The position numbers and the translations under genes were made by a program. Positions 1-8,341 of a stretch of DNA of 64,000 nt are shown here, piece after piece; within the stretch, counting starts at the first letter, position 1; every line of letters starts with the position of its first letter. Location of the stretch: the NCBI GenBank assembly GCA_004297165.1, contig SCUJ01000006.1, positions 62,001 to 126,000 of the forward strand, in the 5' to 3' direction. The DNA is from Gammaproteobacteria bacterium (GTDB taxonomy: Bacteria; Pseudomonadota; Gammaproteobacteria; Eutrophobiales; Eutrophobiaceae). The notes beneath the pieces were generated by a model. That model had not been told where the DNA came from. It saw only the letters and a list, made by a program, of their open reading frames with translations, and made no database searches.

Positions 1-81
1 GCGAAATGTCTCTCCAGCGCGGTCCAGGCTGTGGCCCTGGCGGAGTTTGGCGGCATGGTTTTCATGCCCGGATTTTCGCAT
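1..81 (-). CDS. possible 5' end of an unidentified gene cut by the window edge
   Basis: A reading frame opens with ATG at 81 on the minus strand, just downstream of the CBS-domain gene, and stays open for 27 codons to the window edge. It begins MRKSGHENHAAKLRQG. There is no convincing ribosome binding site, so it is either the next gene of the same leftward operon or a chance frame. No family can be assigned from so short a piece. Confidence 0.25.
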   Translation of the reverse strand, partial: MRKSGHENHAAKLRQGHSLDRAGETFR

Positions 82-90
82 ACCGGCGCC

Positions 91-522
91 TCAGCCGGCG
101 ATATAATTTTCCAGTTGCTCGATGATGAATTCCTTGTCCGTGATGATGCTGCGGATCACGTTCATGATGGAGATCACCCCCACGACCCGACCCTCGGACA
201 TCACCGGCAGGTGACGAATGTTATTGACGGACATCAGATTCAGACATTCGTTGATATCCGCGTCCGGCGTCACATGAATGACGTTCCGCGACATAATCTC
301 GCTGACCTTGGTGGTCTTTGAGGAACGGTCCATCAGGATTACCTTCCGCGTGTAGTCGCGCTCGGAAAGGATCCCCACAAGTTGCCCGCCCGACATCACC
401 AGCAGGGCGCCGATTTCGTGTGTGGCCATGAGGGAGATGGCCTCATAAACGGTGTTATCCGGTGCGATGGAATGAATGATGTGCGGTTCGGGGCCAAGCA
501 AGTGACGTACATAAGTACTCAT
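91..522 (-). CDS. two-CBS-domain protein
   Basis: A 143-residue protein made almost wholly of two tandem CBS domains (about residues 14-68 and 73-128), with the typical patterns GALLVMSGGQLVGILSERD and RHLPVMSEGRVVGVIS. CBS pairs form a Bateman module that binds adenosine nucleotides and usually senses energy charge. No catalytic domain is attached, so this is probably a stand-alone cytoplasmic sensor or regulator. I start it at ATG 522 because GGAGGAGA lies just upstream; a longer frame to 588 lacks that support. It is divergent from the kinase gene at 737, with about 214 bases between them that must hold both promoters. The target is unknown. Confidence 0.85.
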   Translation of the reverse strand: MSTYVRHLLGPEPHIIHSIAPDNTVYEAISLMATHEIGALLVMSGGQLVGILSERDYTRKVILMDRSSKTTKVSEIMSRNVIHVTPDADINECLNLMSVNNIRHLPVMSEGRVVGVISIMNVIRSIITDKEFIIEQLENYIAG

Positions 523-736
523 GAAATGTCTCCTCCGTCGGCGCCACACAGGATTTATCGTGTGTATGGAGAAGTTTGGCACGCGCAACGCCGGATCTCA
601 AATCCGGTCCGCAGGCGGCGGTGGAATCCTGTGCAAACTATGCCAATTCCAGTACCATAACCTGGAAATATCCGGAATCCATGTCTGCGGGTCACCTGCC
701 CGATGGCAGTTGGACTCACACACTGAGCGGCAATTG

Positions 737-2029
737 ATGACAGAAGAAATCCCTCAACACCTGGGAAAATACGAGGTCAAGGACGAAATCAGCCGCGGCA
801 GCATGGGCACTGTCTATCTCGGTCATGACCCTTACATCGATCGTCCGGTTGCCATCAAGGTGGCGCATGCGGAATCCCTGAACAACGAAGAAACCGGTGA
901 CCGCTACCGGAAGATGTTCTTCAACGAGGCGCATACCGCCGGCAAGCTGACCCATCCCAACATCATCAGTATTTATGACGCGGGCGTGGACAATGACATC
1001 TGCTACATCATCATGGAGTACATATCGGGTGGCGATACCCTCAAAACCTACACCCGGCCGGATAATCTCCTGCCGATCAACAAGGTGGTGGAAATCATCT
1101 TCAAATGCGCCAAGGCCCTGGATTACGCCCATCGCGAAGGGGTGGTGCACCGGGACATCAAACCCTCGAATATCCTGGTGGCAGAGGACAAGAACGTAAA
1201 GATCGGCGACTTCAGCATTGCCCATCTCCACAAGCAGGATCATACCGAGACCCGCCCTTCCGGGATCATGGGATCGCCCAAATACATGTCCCCGGAGCAA
1301 TTGACCGAGGATTATGTCACCAACCGTTCCGACCTCTTTTCGTTGGGCGTGTTGATGTACGAGTTGCTGACCGGCAAGCATCCGTTTCCAGCGGAAAATT
1401 TTTCCAGGCTGGTGAACATGATCCTTAACGAGGAGCCGGTCCCCATGCACGAGATCCGCGCGGATGTGCCGGAAGTACTGGAGGAAATCGTGCGCAAGGC
1501 CATAAGGAAGATACCGGATGAGCGCTATCAGATGGGACTGGATCTCGCCACCGATTTGAGCCGCGCCTTCGAAATGCTGGAGGGACCCCAGGAAGATATC
1601 TCCGTGCAGGAGAAGTTCAACGCAGTAAAACGGCTGGAATTTTTCAAGGGCTTCCCGGATGCTGAGATCTGGGAGATCATCCGCGCAAGCACCTGGCAGG
1701 AATATGCAACAGGCGAAAACATCATCGTGGAAGGGGATCTCGACGATTGTTTCTACATCCTCGCCACAGGCAAGGTCGGCGTATCGAAGAACGGCAAGAC
1801 CATCAGGGAACTCGAGAGTGGCGACTGTTTCGGCGAGATGGGGTATCTGGCCAAGACCAAGCGGACCGCCAGCATCGTCGCCGAGGCCAAGACCTCCCTG
1901 CTCAAGGTGAATTCGACGGTAATCTCGCAGGTTTCCCTGAACTGTCAGGTCCGTTTTCTCAAGGTATTTCTGCGGACCTTGATTTACCGTCTATCGGCGA
2001 CGACTGAAATACTGTCGCAGGATGTGTGA
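737..2029 (+). CDS. Ser/Thr protein kinase fused to a C-terminal cyclic-nucleotide-binding domain
   Basis: A 430-residue soluble protein. Residues 12-275 are a Hanks-type kinase with VAIK (K41), HRDIKPSN (D140, N145), a metal-binding D158 and SPEQ. Two signatures are altered: the glycine loop reads SRGSMG, losing its first glycine, and the DFG motif reads DFS. Residues about 303-400 are a cNMP-binding fold with FGEMGYLAKTKRTAS as phosphate-binding cassette, keeping the key Glu and Arg. No transmembrane or PASTA segment is visible, so regulation is probably by the intracellular ligand. Start ATG 737 is chosen because the kinase fold begins right after it; the RBS is weak. The same type of cNMP cassette recurs in the RND transporter at 33629. 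Substrates cannot be inferred from the context. Confidence 0.88.
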   Translation: MTEEIPQHLGKYEVKDEISRGSMGTVYLGHDPYIDRPVAIKVAHAESLNNEETGDRYRKMFFNEAHTAGKLTHPNIISIYDAGVDNDICYIIMEYISGGDTLKTYTRPDNLLPINKVVEIIFKCAKALDYAHREGVVHRDIKPSNILVAEDKNVKIGDFSIAHLHKQDHTETRPSGIMGSPKYMSPEQLTEDYVTNRSDLFSLGVLMYELLTGKHPFPAENFSRLVNMILNEEPVPMHEIRADVPEVLEEIVRKAIRKIPDERYQMGLDLATDLSRAFEMLEGPQEDISVQEKFNAVKRLEFFKGFPDAEIWEIIRASTWQEYATGENIIVEGDLDDCFYILATGKVGVSKNGKTIRELESGDCFGEMGYLAKTKRTASIVAEAKTSLLKVNSTVISQVSLNCQVRFLKVFLRTLIYRLSATTEILSQDV

Positions 2030-2099
2030 TTAGGGTTTAGGGATTAGGGTATAGATCAAATATACCTACACCCTACACCCTATTCCCTATCACCAATAC
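2030..2099. repeat. heptanucleotide repeat arrays in inverted orientation between convergent genes
   Basis: The whole gap between the kinase stop and the receptor stop consists of 7-bp units. The left arm reads TTAGGGT, TTAGGGA, TTAGGGT. After a short AT-rich spacer the right arm is in the opposite sense (ACACCCT, ACACCCT, ATTCCCT). The arms can pair into a long imperfect hairpin that could end transcription from both sides, though there is no T run. Units of the same style occur at 47383-47410. Confidence 0.8.
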
Positions 2100-4814
2100 C
2101 TAGAACGAATATCCTACCTCCACGCCCCAGGTCCTCGGCGTCCCCAGCACGCAACGCTGCATACCACCCAAAGTGACTGGATCCACGAGGCCCAGCGTGG
2201 TGCCGATCGGCTGATTGAATATAGTCTGGCAGTAGCCTTCATCCGTGGCATTCTTCAAGGAAAACGCGATCTCCCATTTCTCGTCCTGACTGCGGACCCC
2301 CGCGTGGAAGCCGAGCAGACTGTATCCCTCCTGCAGCGATTGGGCGTTCTGGTTGGTCTCCGCCCCGATGTTCTGTTCGCTGATATGACTGAATTCGCCG
2401 CGGGTGAACCATGACCAGGTAAAGTTGGGTATGGCGTCGCTCCATTCCGCCATCAGGGAGACATGCCATTCCGGCGAGAAATGATTGCGTCGGCCGCCAA
2501 GATCCTGCCCTGGAGGAATTGACCCGGCCGCGGTCGTGGCAATTATGTAGGGCAGGGCCGTGGCATTGGGGAAGGAGAGGAATTCCGAATCCAGCCAACT
2601 CAGCCCGAACACGGAATAGAGTTGGGGCAGGGGACGGGCCTGAATATCCAGTTCGAAACCCTGCTGGCGCAGTTCGCCTGCGTTCTGAACGATGAAGCTG
2701 ACGCCGTCGAACTGGCGATCCTGGAAATCGTCGATGTCGGTGCGGAACAGGGTCAGGTTGGCGACCATGCGATCGTCGAACAAGGTGCTTTTGACGCCGA
2801 GTTCGTAGTTGTCGACGGTTTCCGAAAGGAAGGTCCGGGGGATTGCCCGGTTGGCGCCGTCGGAGTTGAAACCGCCGGACTTGTAGCCGGTGGAATACGT
2901 GCCGAAGGCCATGATTTCGTCCGTAAGGTAATAACTGATGTTCCCCATCCACGTCAGTTCGTTATCCTCGAATAGTAGGCTCGGGAATGACTCGTTGATC
3001 CGGAGATTGACCGAGTAGGCCTTGCCGATCGTGCTGAAAGTAGAACCCGCCGGGGCATCCAGGATGAGATTATTCAAGGTCTGGGTGAAGCTGCCGTCTT
3101 TTTCATCATCGGTCCAACGCAGGCCGCCGGTCAGGCGCAGACGGTCATTGACATGGTAGGTCACCTGTCCGAACAGCGCGAAACTCTGCATGCCCTGACT
3201 GAAATCGCCGTCGATGGCCTTCGGCTGGGCGCCTGTTTTGCAGTCGGTGACGGCGGCGTTGGCGATGCCGTTGGCCGCTGCAGCCTTTTGGGCGGTCGTC
3301 AGGGCCGCCGCCGCTGCGGGGATGGTTGCTAGCAGAGTCGGCGCCGCGGCGGAGGGAATGCCGAGCGACACCAGTTGTGCTGGGGATGTGATCAAGCCGC
3401 GGAGAATGCCGCCGACGATAGTCTGGGCGAGGGTGCCGGCGCTGGCGGCAGGCATGCCAGTCAGTGACACGATGGTAGGCGTGATCCCGGCTGCAACCGC
3501 GACAACAGACGCGGAACCGGTGCGGATGGCCCCGGCGCCAACCATATTACCGATAGCCGGGCTGCAGAAATCCGCGCCTAGATTAAAATTCTGATCGATG
3601 CTGTAGTCTTCGTCATAGTAGTAAGCCCCGGCGACATATTCGAAGCGGCCGCCGGTGGGGGAAAGGATCTGGAACTCCTGGGATATCGTCTGGGTATCGT
3701 ACCCGGTTCGCCGGTTCAACAGGTCCGCCGGGAGGCGCAGGGCGGATTCGAAGGTGTCATTTTCCCAGTCCCTGATCGAAGTGATGGAACGCACTGTGTG
3801 TTCCCCGACATTCAGGTTGATCTCGGCGGAGAAACCCATCTGCCTATCATCTGCCAGGTCTCTATGGTCCTGATTGATCGTGTAATCAAAGGTATCGGCG
3901 CCGTCCGGAGTCGGTCCACCGGGTGAGAAGGTGTAGGTGGGCGATGGTGTTGTCGGCAGCGGCGGATTCAGAATGGTTGATAGGGTGGGCAGGTACGTCG
4001 GCAACAAGGAATCGGTCTTCACCTCGATGGTGCCGCCGCCGTTGTCCACCGAGGAATAATCCGCCGTCAGGGTGATGTCGAGATTCTCGGTGGGGGTGAT
4101 GAAAAGCTTGCCGCGCAGGCTTAAATCACGCCATTCACCGACATCATCTGCGCTTTGACCCGTGGTGAAGGTATTTTCCCCGTAGCCATCGCGGTCGGAA
4201 TAGCTGAAGGAGAGACGGCCGGAGGTGTTCTCTAAAAGACCGCCGCTAATGGCCCCGGACACCCGCATCTGATCGAAATCGCCGTAGCTCACGCGCAGAT
4301 TGCCTTCCATCTCCTCGGTGGGCATGGCGGTGCGGATGTTGAGCATGCCCATGGAGGCGTTCCGGCCGAACAGTGTGCCTTGCGGTCCGCGCAACACCTC
4401 GACCATCTCCAGATCAGTTAGGCTGCCAACCACCGAGCCGGCGCGAGGGTAATACACTCCGTCAATGAAGACTGCGACGCTGGGTTCGATGGCGGCGTCG
4501 CCTACAGAGCCCACGCCGCGCATGATGATGCGGTTATTCGCCACCTGGCTGGAATGGCTCAGCGTCAGATTGGGTGTAAAAAGGCTGAGGTCCTGCAGGG
4601 TGTGAAGGTTGGAATCCTCCATGAATTCGCCGTTGAAGGTGGTGATGGAGATGGGTACGTCCTGGATATCCTCGGGCCGCTTTTGCGCAGTCACCAGGAT
4701 CTCCTCGATCTTGCCTTCGTCAGTCTGAGCGAATAACGGCGGCGCCAGCCAGGCGGGTAATGACATCGCGATCAGGATCTTGAGACAACTACCTGAATGA
4801 TATGACTTGGACAT
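2100..4814 (-). CDS. TonB-dependent outer-membrane receptor with an alanine-rich cysteine-bounded insertion
   Basis: A 904-residue receptor of iron-siderophore/FecA-like type. It has a signal peptide (about residues 1-29, ending PPLFAQ), a TonB-box-like EEILVTAQKR (37-46), a plug domain with RGPQGTLFGRNASMG (142-156), then a beta-barrel ending in phenylalanine (GVEVGYSF). A GGGGGAGAG ribosome binding site precedes ATG 4814. Between two barrel strands lies a segment from C417 to C525 of about 107 residues, rich in Ala, Gly and Thr; it should form an extracellular loop closed by a disulfide. The gene stands alone, with no TonB/ExbB, Fur gene or ligand-processing neighbour, so the ligand cannot be named. 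The 266 bases upstream, shared with the divergent stress-protein gene, show no clear promoter to me. Confidence 0.9.
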   Translation of the reverse strand: MSKSYHSGSCLKILIAMSLPAWLAPPLFAQTDEGKIEEILVTAQKRPEDIQDVPISITTFNGEFMEDSNLHTLQDLSLFTPNLTLSHSSQVANNRIIMRGVGSVGDAAIEPSVAVFIDGVYYPRAGSVVGSLTDLEMVEVLRGPQGTLFGRNASMGMLNIRTAMPTEEMEGNLRVSYGDFDQMRVSGAISGGLLENTSGRLSFSYSDRDGYGENTFTTGQSADDVGEWRDLSLRGKLFITPTENLDITLTADYSSVDNGGGTIEVKTDSLLPTYLPTLSTILNPPLPTTPSPTYTFSPGGPTPDGADTFDYTINQDHRDLADDRQMGFSAEINLNVGEHTVRSITSIRDWENDTFESALRLPADLLNRRTGYDTQTISQEFQILSPTGGRFEYVAGAYYYDEDYSIDQNFNLGADFCSPAIGNMVGAGAIRTGSASVVAVAAGITPTIVSLTGMPAASAGTLAQTIVGGILRGLITSPAQLVSLGIPSAAAPTLLATIPAAAAALTTAQKAAAANGIANAAVTDCKTGAQPKAIDGDFSQGMQSFALFGQVTYHVNDRLRLTGGLRWTDDEKDGSFTQTLNNLILDAPAGSTFSTIGKAYSVNLRINESFPSLLFEDNELTWMGNISYYLTDEIMAFGTYSTGYKSGGFNSDGANRAIPRTFLSETVDNYELGVKSTLFDDRMVANLTLFRTDIDDFQDRQFDGVSFIVQNAGELRQQGFELDIQARPLPQLYSVFGLSWLDSEFLSFPNATALPYIIATTAAGSIPPGQDLGGRRNHFSPEWHVSLMAEWSDAIPNFTWSWFTRGEFSHISEQNIGAETNQNAQSLQEGYSLLGFHAGVRSQDEKWEIAFSLKNATDEGYCQTIFNQPIGTTLGLVDPVTLGGMQRCVLGTPRTWGVEVGYSF

Positions 4815-5080
4815 TTACTCTCCCCCGTCCGGCGTGCATTTGGCACATGGACATTAATTATAAATTCTACCCATTTACAATTGGGTGTTTTGCTGCTCGC
4901 CCCCCAATTCAAGCATATTTACGTCCTGCAAGAAAGACCCCGGCAGGTATTATTATGGCTGGAATGAGTTCCGGTCCGATAATGCAACGGATGAGATATC
5001 CTGAAACTGGCAACGGGGTATGGCATCCACTATGCTTTCAACAGTAACCGGATACCCCATAATAATAGAGGAGATTTTCC

Positions 5081-5515
5081 ATGGCGAACTATAAAAACAT
5101 ACTGGTGGCGGTGGACTATACCGAAGAGGCGCACAAGGTGCTGGCAAAGGCCAAGGCCATGGCGGCCGGTACCGGGGCTAAGATTACGCTGCTGCATGTC
5201 GTGGAGACCGTGCCGGTGGTTGGCGGTCCGGAGTCCTTTTCTTACGTGGATCTATACGTGGATCAACCGGACGTCATCGATCGCGCACTGTCTGATATGA
5301 AGACCCTGGCGGCGGCAATAGGGGTCAATATTGACAATTTCCTGGTGCTGACCGGCGTACCCAAGCATGAAATCACCTCCTGCGCAGATGAACAGGGCGT
5401 CGATCTCATTGTCCTCGGGTCACATGGCCGTCACGGCATCCGGTTGATACTCGGTTCCACCGCAGCAGGCGTGTTGCACCACGCCAAGTGCGATGTCCTC
5501 GCCGTGCGTGTGTAA
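5081..5515 (+). CDS. universal stress protein, UspA family
   Basis: A 144-residue single-domain Usp. The N-terminus NILVAVDYTEEAHK gives the first strand with the nucleotide-contacting Asp. Near the C-terminus GSHGRHGIRLILGSTAAGV fits the ATP-binding GxxG-x9-GS/T pattern, so this is probably an ATP-binding type of Usp. ATG 5081 has a good GAGGAGA site. Monocistronic: the preceding gene is divergent and the next is convergent, with a hairpin between. Role in stress survival is inferred from the family only. Confidence 0.93.
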   Translation: MANYKNILVAVDYTEEAHKVLAKAKAMAAGTGAKITLLHVVETVPVVGGPESFSYVDLYVDQPDVIDRALSDMKTLAAAIGVNIDNFLVLTGVPKHEITSCADEQGVDLIVLGSHGRHGIRLILGSTAAGVLHHAKCDVLAVRV

Positions 5516-5526
5516 AGGGGAAGGGT

Positions 5527-5554
5527 GGGGATGAGGGTGTGATCCCTCATCCCC
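5527..5554. terminator. perfect 11-bp hairpin between convergent genes
   Basis: GGGGATGAGGG at 5527-5537 pairs perfectly with CCCTCATCCCC at 5544-5554 around a six-base loop. It sits between the stop of the stress protein and the stop of the porin, so it could terminate both. There is no T tract, so rho-independent action is uncertain. The stem sequence resembles the dispersed repeat at 38893-38990. Confidence 0.55.
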
Positions 5555-5562
5555 GCAGGGTA

Positions 5563-6930
5563 CTAATAAACGAACTGCACCCAGGCCCAGAACTTGTCGA
5601 CATCCAGGGCCGTGGCGCCGACATTCGGCAGATCCGGATCGGCGTCATAAGTGGCGTACTTCAGTCCAACGGTGAAATTCTTGTTCAATGCCTTCGTGGC
5701 CTGCGCATCGAATTCCGTTCCATAGTCATAATCCAGGCGGTCGGACGAGAAATCGTGGTAGCTTAGGCTTAGATTGACGCCTTTGAACACGGCGCCGCCG
5801 GTCACGTAGATATCTTGCAAGCCGTTCACCGGCGTGGTCAGGAAGCGGTCGGCCCAACCCTGATAGACATGGAGAGTGGCTAACGGGGTATTAAAACTCG
5901 CGGCGCCATTACCGGTGAGCAATTCATAATCGAATTTGATGGTAAAGGAATCCACACCATGCCCGGGGACGAAGGCAGCCCCGATTTCTCCCAGAAAATA
6001 ATATTCATCGAAGTTCAGGGGATTATCGGCGTAGTCATCCTGCCGGGCATATTCCAGGGCATAGATGATCTTCGCATTGGGCGCGGCCGACATGGCGGTG
6101 TTGCCGCTAAACCGGACGCCGAAGGTTGAACTGGACGTCGCAGGGCTGTTGTCGAAATCCAGGAGATAGGTGTAACCCTCCAGCACGCCATACGGCAGAC
6201 CCTTGTACTCGATATTCAGGAAGTGCGAGTTGCTGTCGAAATTCGCCCGCACCCGGTTGACGGCCTCGTCGGTGAAGATCCGGTTGACGTTCCATGAGTA
6301 GGCATAACTGAATGTGGTATTCGCCAGCGAGGTGTTGACCAGCGTGAAGGCATCGTGGTTCTGCCAGTTCTGGCGCCAGAGGACGGTGCCGATGAAGCGG
6401 TGATTGGGCGCCTCGCGATAGGTGACGATCTGACGGCCGACCTTCATGGTGGTGTTGGCGAACCCGGTGAAGCCCAGATAAGCCTCCAGGAGATCGGTCT
6501 CTTCCGGATCGGCGACAAGGGGGTATTGCGCGCGCACCGGATTGCGGCCGGTCCCGTCGTCGAAGTCGTCGAGGCCGACCTCCCGCACATCCTGCACCTG
6601 CAAGCGGGTGAAGAAGTCGTGGAACTTGCCGGTGGTGAGGCCTGCCGTGGTGCGCAAGGTCGATGCATTGGCATCTTTTGCGAAACCGTCATCGTCCACC
6701 GACTCGAAGCGATAACGCAGGTTCAGGTCGAATTTGGTCTCGTTGAGGGACTTGATCAGATCGGATGTGGGCGCCTCGGCATTCTGTGCGCTTGCGCGAT
6801 AGAGAGGCAACAATGCCAGGGTCGTGAGCAAGAGGAGCAAGGCGGCAATCCTGACGCCGGTTTTATCGAGTATCACACCGATTCGGCTCGCGGGAAAAGA
6901 CAGAACGGAATGAGGCGTTCTTATGCTCAT
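5563..6930 (-). CDS. outer-membrane porin of the alginate-export-like family
   Basis: A 455-residue exported protein. It has a long N-region, a hydrophobic core at about residues 28-43 and likely cleavage after RASA (residue 48). The mature part has alternating beta-strand sequence throughout and ends KFWAWVQFVY with the C-terminal aromatic of outer-membrane barrels. Segments such as LRYRFESVDDDGFAKDA, TLRTTAGLTTG and LEAYLGFTGF resemble the alginate-export/Opr-like porins of Gammaproteobacteria, most of which have no proven substrate. ATG 6930 is chosen because AAGGAG lies upstream; an earlier in-frame start at 7008 would put 26 more residues before the signal peptide. It stands alone and is divergent from pgpA. 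Confidence 0.8.
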   Translation of the reverse strand: MSIRTPHSVLSFPASRIGVILDKTGVRIAALLLLLTTLALLPLYRASAQNAEAPTSDLIKSLNETKFDLNLRYRFESVDDDGFAKDANASTLRTTAGLTTGKFHDFFTRLQVQDVREVGLDDFDDGTGRNPVRAQYPLVADPEETDLLEAYLGFTGFANTTMKVGRQIVTYREAPNHRFIGTVLWRQNWQNHDAFTLVNTSLANTTFSYAYSWNVNRIFTDEAVNRVRANFDSNSHFLNIEYKGLPYGVLEGYTYLLDFDNSPATSSSTFGVRFSGNTAMSAAPNAKIIYALEYARQDDYADNPLNFDEYYFLGEIGAAFVPGHGVDSFTIKFDYELLTGNGAASFNTPLATLHVYQGWADRFLTTPVNGLQDIYVTGGAVFKGVNLSLSYHDFSSDRLDYDYGTEFDAQATKALNKNFTVGLKYATYDADPDLPNVGATALDVDKFWAWVQFVY

Positions 6931-7110
6931 GTTTTGGCTCCTTGGGTAATAAATGTTAAGTTGTTGTTCAAGTTCGTATTCACGAGTATAAGAGCGGGCA
7001 TTCGCCAAGGCTTGATCCGGGTCAATCCCGGCTGGATTACGAATGAACAGTCAGTTTTTTTACACGAAACAATTACCGTGACACTGGCGATACATAAACC
7101 GGATTTCAGA

Positions 7111-7563
7111 ATGTTGCGACACCCCGCTCATTGTCTCTCGCTTGGCTTCGGCAGCGGCCTTTCGCCCGTGGCGCCCGGCACCTGCGGCACGCTCGTCGGC
7201 ATACCGCTGTATCTGATGCTGAGGGATCTGCATCTCCCTTATTACCTGGCGGTGATCGGAGGCTTTTTCCTGCTCGGCGTCTATATTTGCGGAAAAACAT
7301 CCATAACACTTGGCAGAGCGGATCCTGGTGCAATCGTCTGGGACGAGATCGTCGGCTATCTGTGCGCCATGGTCCAGGCCCCGCGCGGGTGGGTCTGGAT
7401 AGTTGTCGGTTTTGTGCTGTTTCGGCTCTTCGATATCCTGAAGCCCTGGCCGATAGGCTGGCTGGATCAGCGTATCAAAGGAGGTTTGGGGATCATGCTG
7501 GATGACGTGATGGCCGCCGTTTTCAGTCTGATTTGTTTGCAACTAATTTCCTATATATTATGA
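7111..7563 (+). CDS. pgpA: phosphatidylglycerophosphatase A
   Basis: A 150-residue inner-membrane protein that dephosphorylates phosphatidylglycerol phosphate in phospholipid synthesis. Family blocks are intact: GFGSGLSPVAPGTCGTL near the N-terminus, DPGAIVWDEIVG, FRLFDILKPWPI, and GGLGIMLDDVMAA with the paired aspartates. Three to four hydrophobic segments follow. Start is uncertain: ATG 7111 places the glycine motif about 11 residues in, and an in-frame GTG at 7078 would add 11 residues; neither has a clear ribosome binding site. The thiL/nusB neighbours often found with pgpA are absent here. Confidence 0.9.
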   Translation: MLRHPAHCLSLGFGSGLSPVAPGTCGTLVGIPLYLMLRDLHLPYYLAVIGGFFLLGVYICGKTSITLGRADPGAIVWDEIVGYLCAMVQAPRGWVWIVVGFVLFRLFDILKPWPIGWLDQRIKGGLGIMLDDVMAAVFSLICLQLISYIL

Positions 7564-7606
7564 AGTTATATACAATCGTTATAAGTCACGTTAAGAAAAT
7601 GCCCCC

Positions 7607-8227
7607 ATGCTGAAGGTGATAATCACGCGAATGGCGCCGATCCTGATCTGTTGGCTGGGTGTGTGTATTGTCGCGCACGCGGACATATACAAATATGTGG
7701 ACAAGCATGGCCGGGTCCTGCTCACGGACAAGCCGACCAACGACAAATACAAACGTCTGGTGCGGACCTGGAAGGGATGGGTGGAACAGACCAGCCGGAT
7801 CGCCACCGAGGATTTTTACCGGAATCGCACGCGTTACGCGCCCGCCATCAATCGGTATGCCGATATGCACCAACTTCCGCAGGCCCTGCTGCATGCCGTG
7901 ATTACGGCGGAATCCGCCTACGACCCCGAGGCGATCTCGCGCACCGGCGCAATCGGGTTGATGCAACTGATGCCTGGCACGGCGCGGCGTTATGGCGTGG
8001 CCAACCGCCGCAATCCCGAAGACAATATCTCGGGGGGGGCGCGCTATCTGGTCGATTTACTGAAGATGTTCAACAACAACCTGCAACTCGCGCTTGCGGC
8101 CTATAACGCCGGGGAAAACGCGGTGAAGGAATACGGCAACAAGATCCCGCCGTACAAGGAGACCCAGAACTACGTGCGCAAGGTGCTGGAGTATTATAAC
8201 CAGTACAAGAAGCAAATCCCTTCCTAA
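7607..8227 (+). CDS. DUF4124 and lytic transglycosylase (SLT) domain protein
   Basis: A 206-residue exported enzyme that should cleave peptidoglycan glycan strands. After a signal peptide (about 1-25, ending IVAHA) comes a short DUF4124-type stretch DIYKYVDKHGRVLLTDKP. The SLT (MltE/Slt70-like) domain follows with the catalytic Glu in VITAESAYDPEAIS, then GAIGLMQLMPGTA, LALAAYNAGENAV and YVRKVL, all family hallmarks. The stop codon TAA at 8225-8227 forms part of the CTAA target duplication of an inserted inverted-repeat element. Confidence 0.93.
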   Translation: MLKVIITRMAPILICWLGVCIVAHADIYKYVDKHGRVLLTDKPTNDKYKRLVRTWKGWVEQTSRIATEDFYRNRTRYAPAINRYADMHQLPQALLHAVITAESAYDPEAISRTGAIGLMQLMPGTARRYGVANRRNPEDNISGGARYLVDLLKMFNNNLQLALAAYNAGENAVKEYGNKIPPYKETQNYVRKVLEYYNQYKKQIPS

Positions 8228-8337
8228 GGAACCTCTGAATAAGTCCGTTCGCATTGAGCCTGTCGAAATGCGCACTCGTAAAATCAAGGGCTTCGACAAG
8301 CTCAGCCCGAACGGTGGGTAGTTATTCAGTAGTTTCC
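8228..8337. mobile_element. MITE-like element, copy A, with CTAA target duplication
   Basis: A 110-bp element with terminal inverted repeats: left GGAACCTCTGAATAAGT, right the imperfect complement ending AGTAGTTTCC. It is flanked by CTAA at 8224-8227 and again at 8338-8341. Near-identical to copy B at 56198-56306 throughout, including the internal inverted motif around TTCGACAAGCTCAGCCCGAA. It fills the space between two convergent stop codons. A 4-bp YTAR-type duplication is typical of IS5-family transposition; no transposase is encoded. Confidence 0.85.
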
Positions 8338-8341
8338 CTAA

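Noticed and set aside
2030-2060. TTAGGG repeats suggesting a telomere-like end
   Set aside because: Only a few degenerate 7-bp units inside a chromosome, in inverted arrangement with their complement.
6355-7110. A longer PgpA reading frame opening 252 codons upstream
   Set aside because: It is antisense to the porin, and all PgpA motifs lie after 7111.
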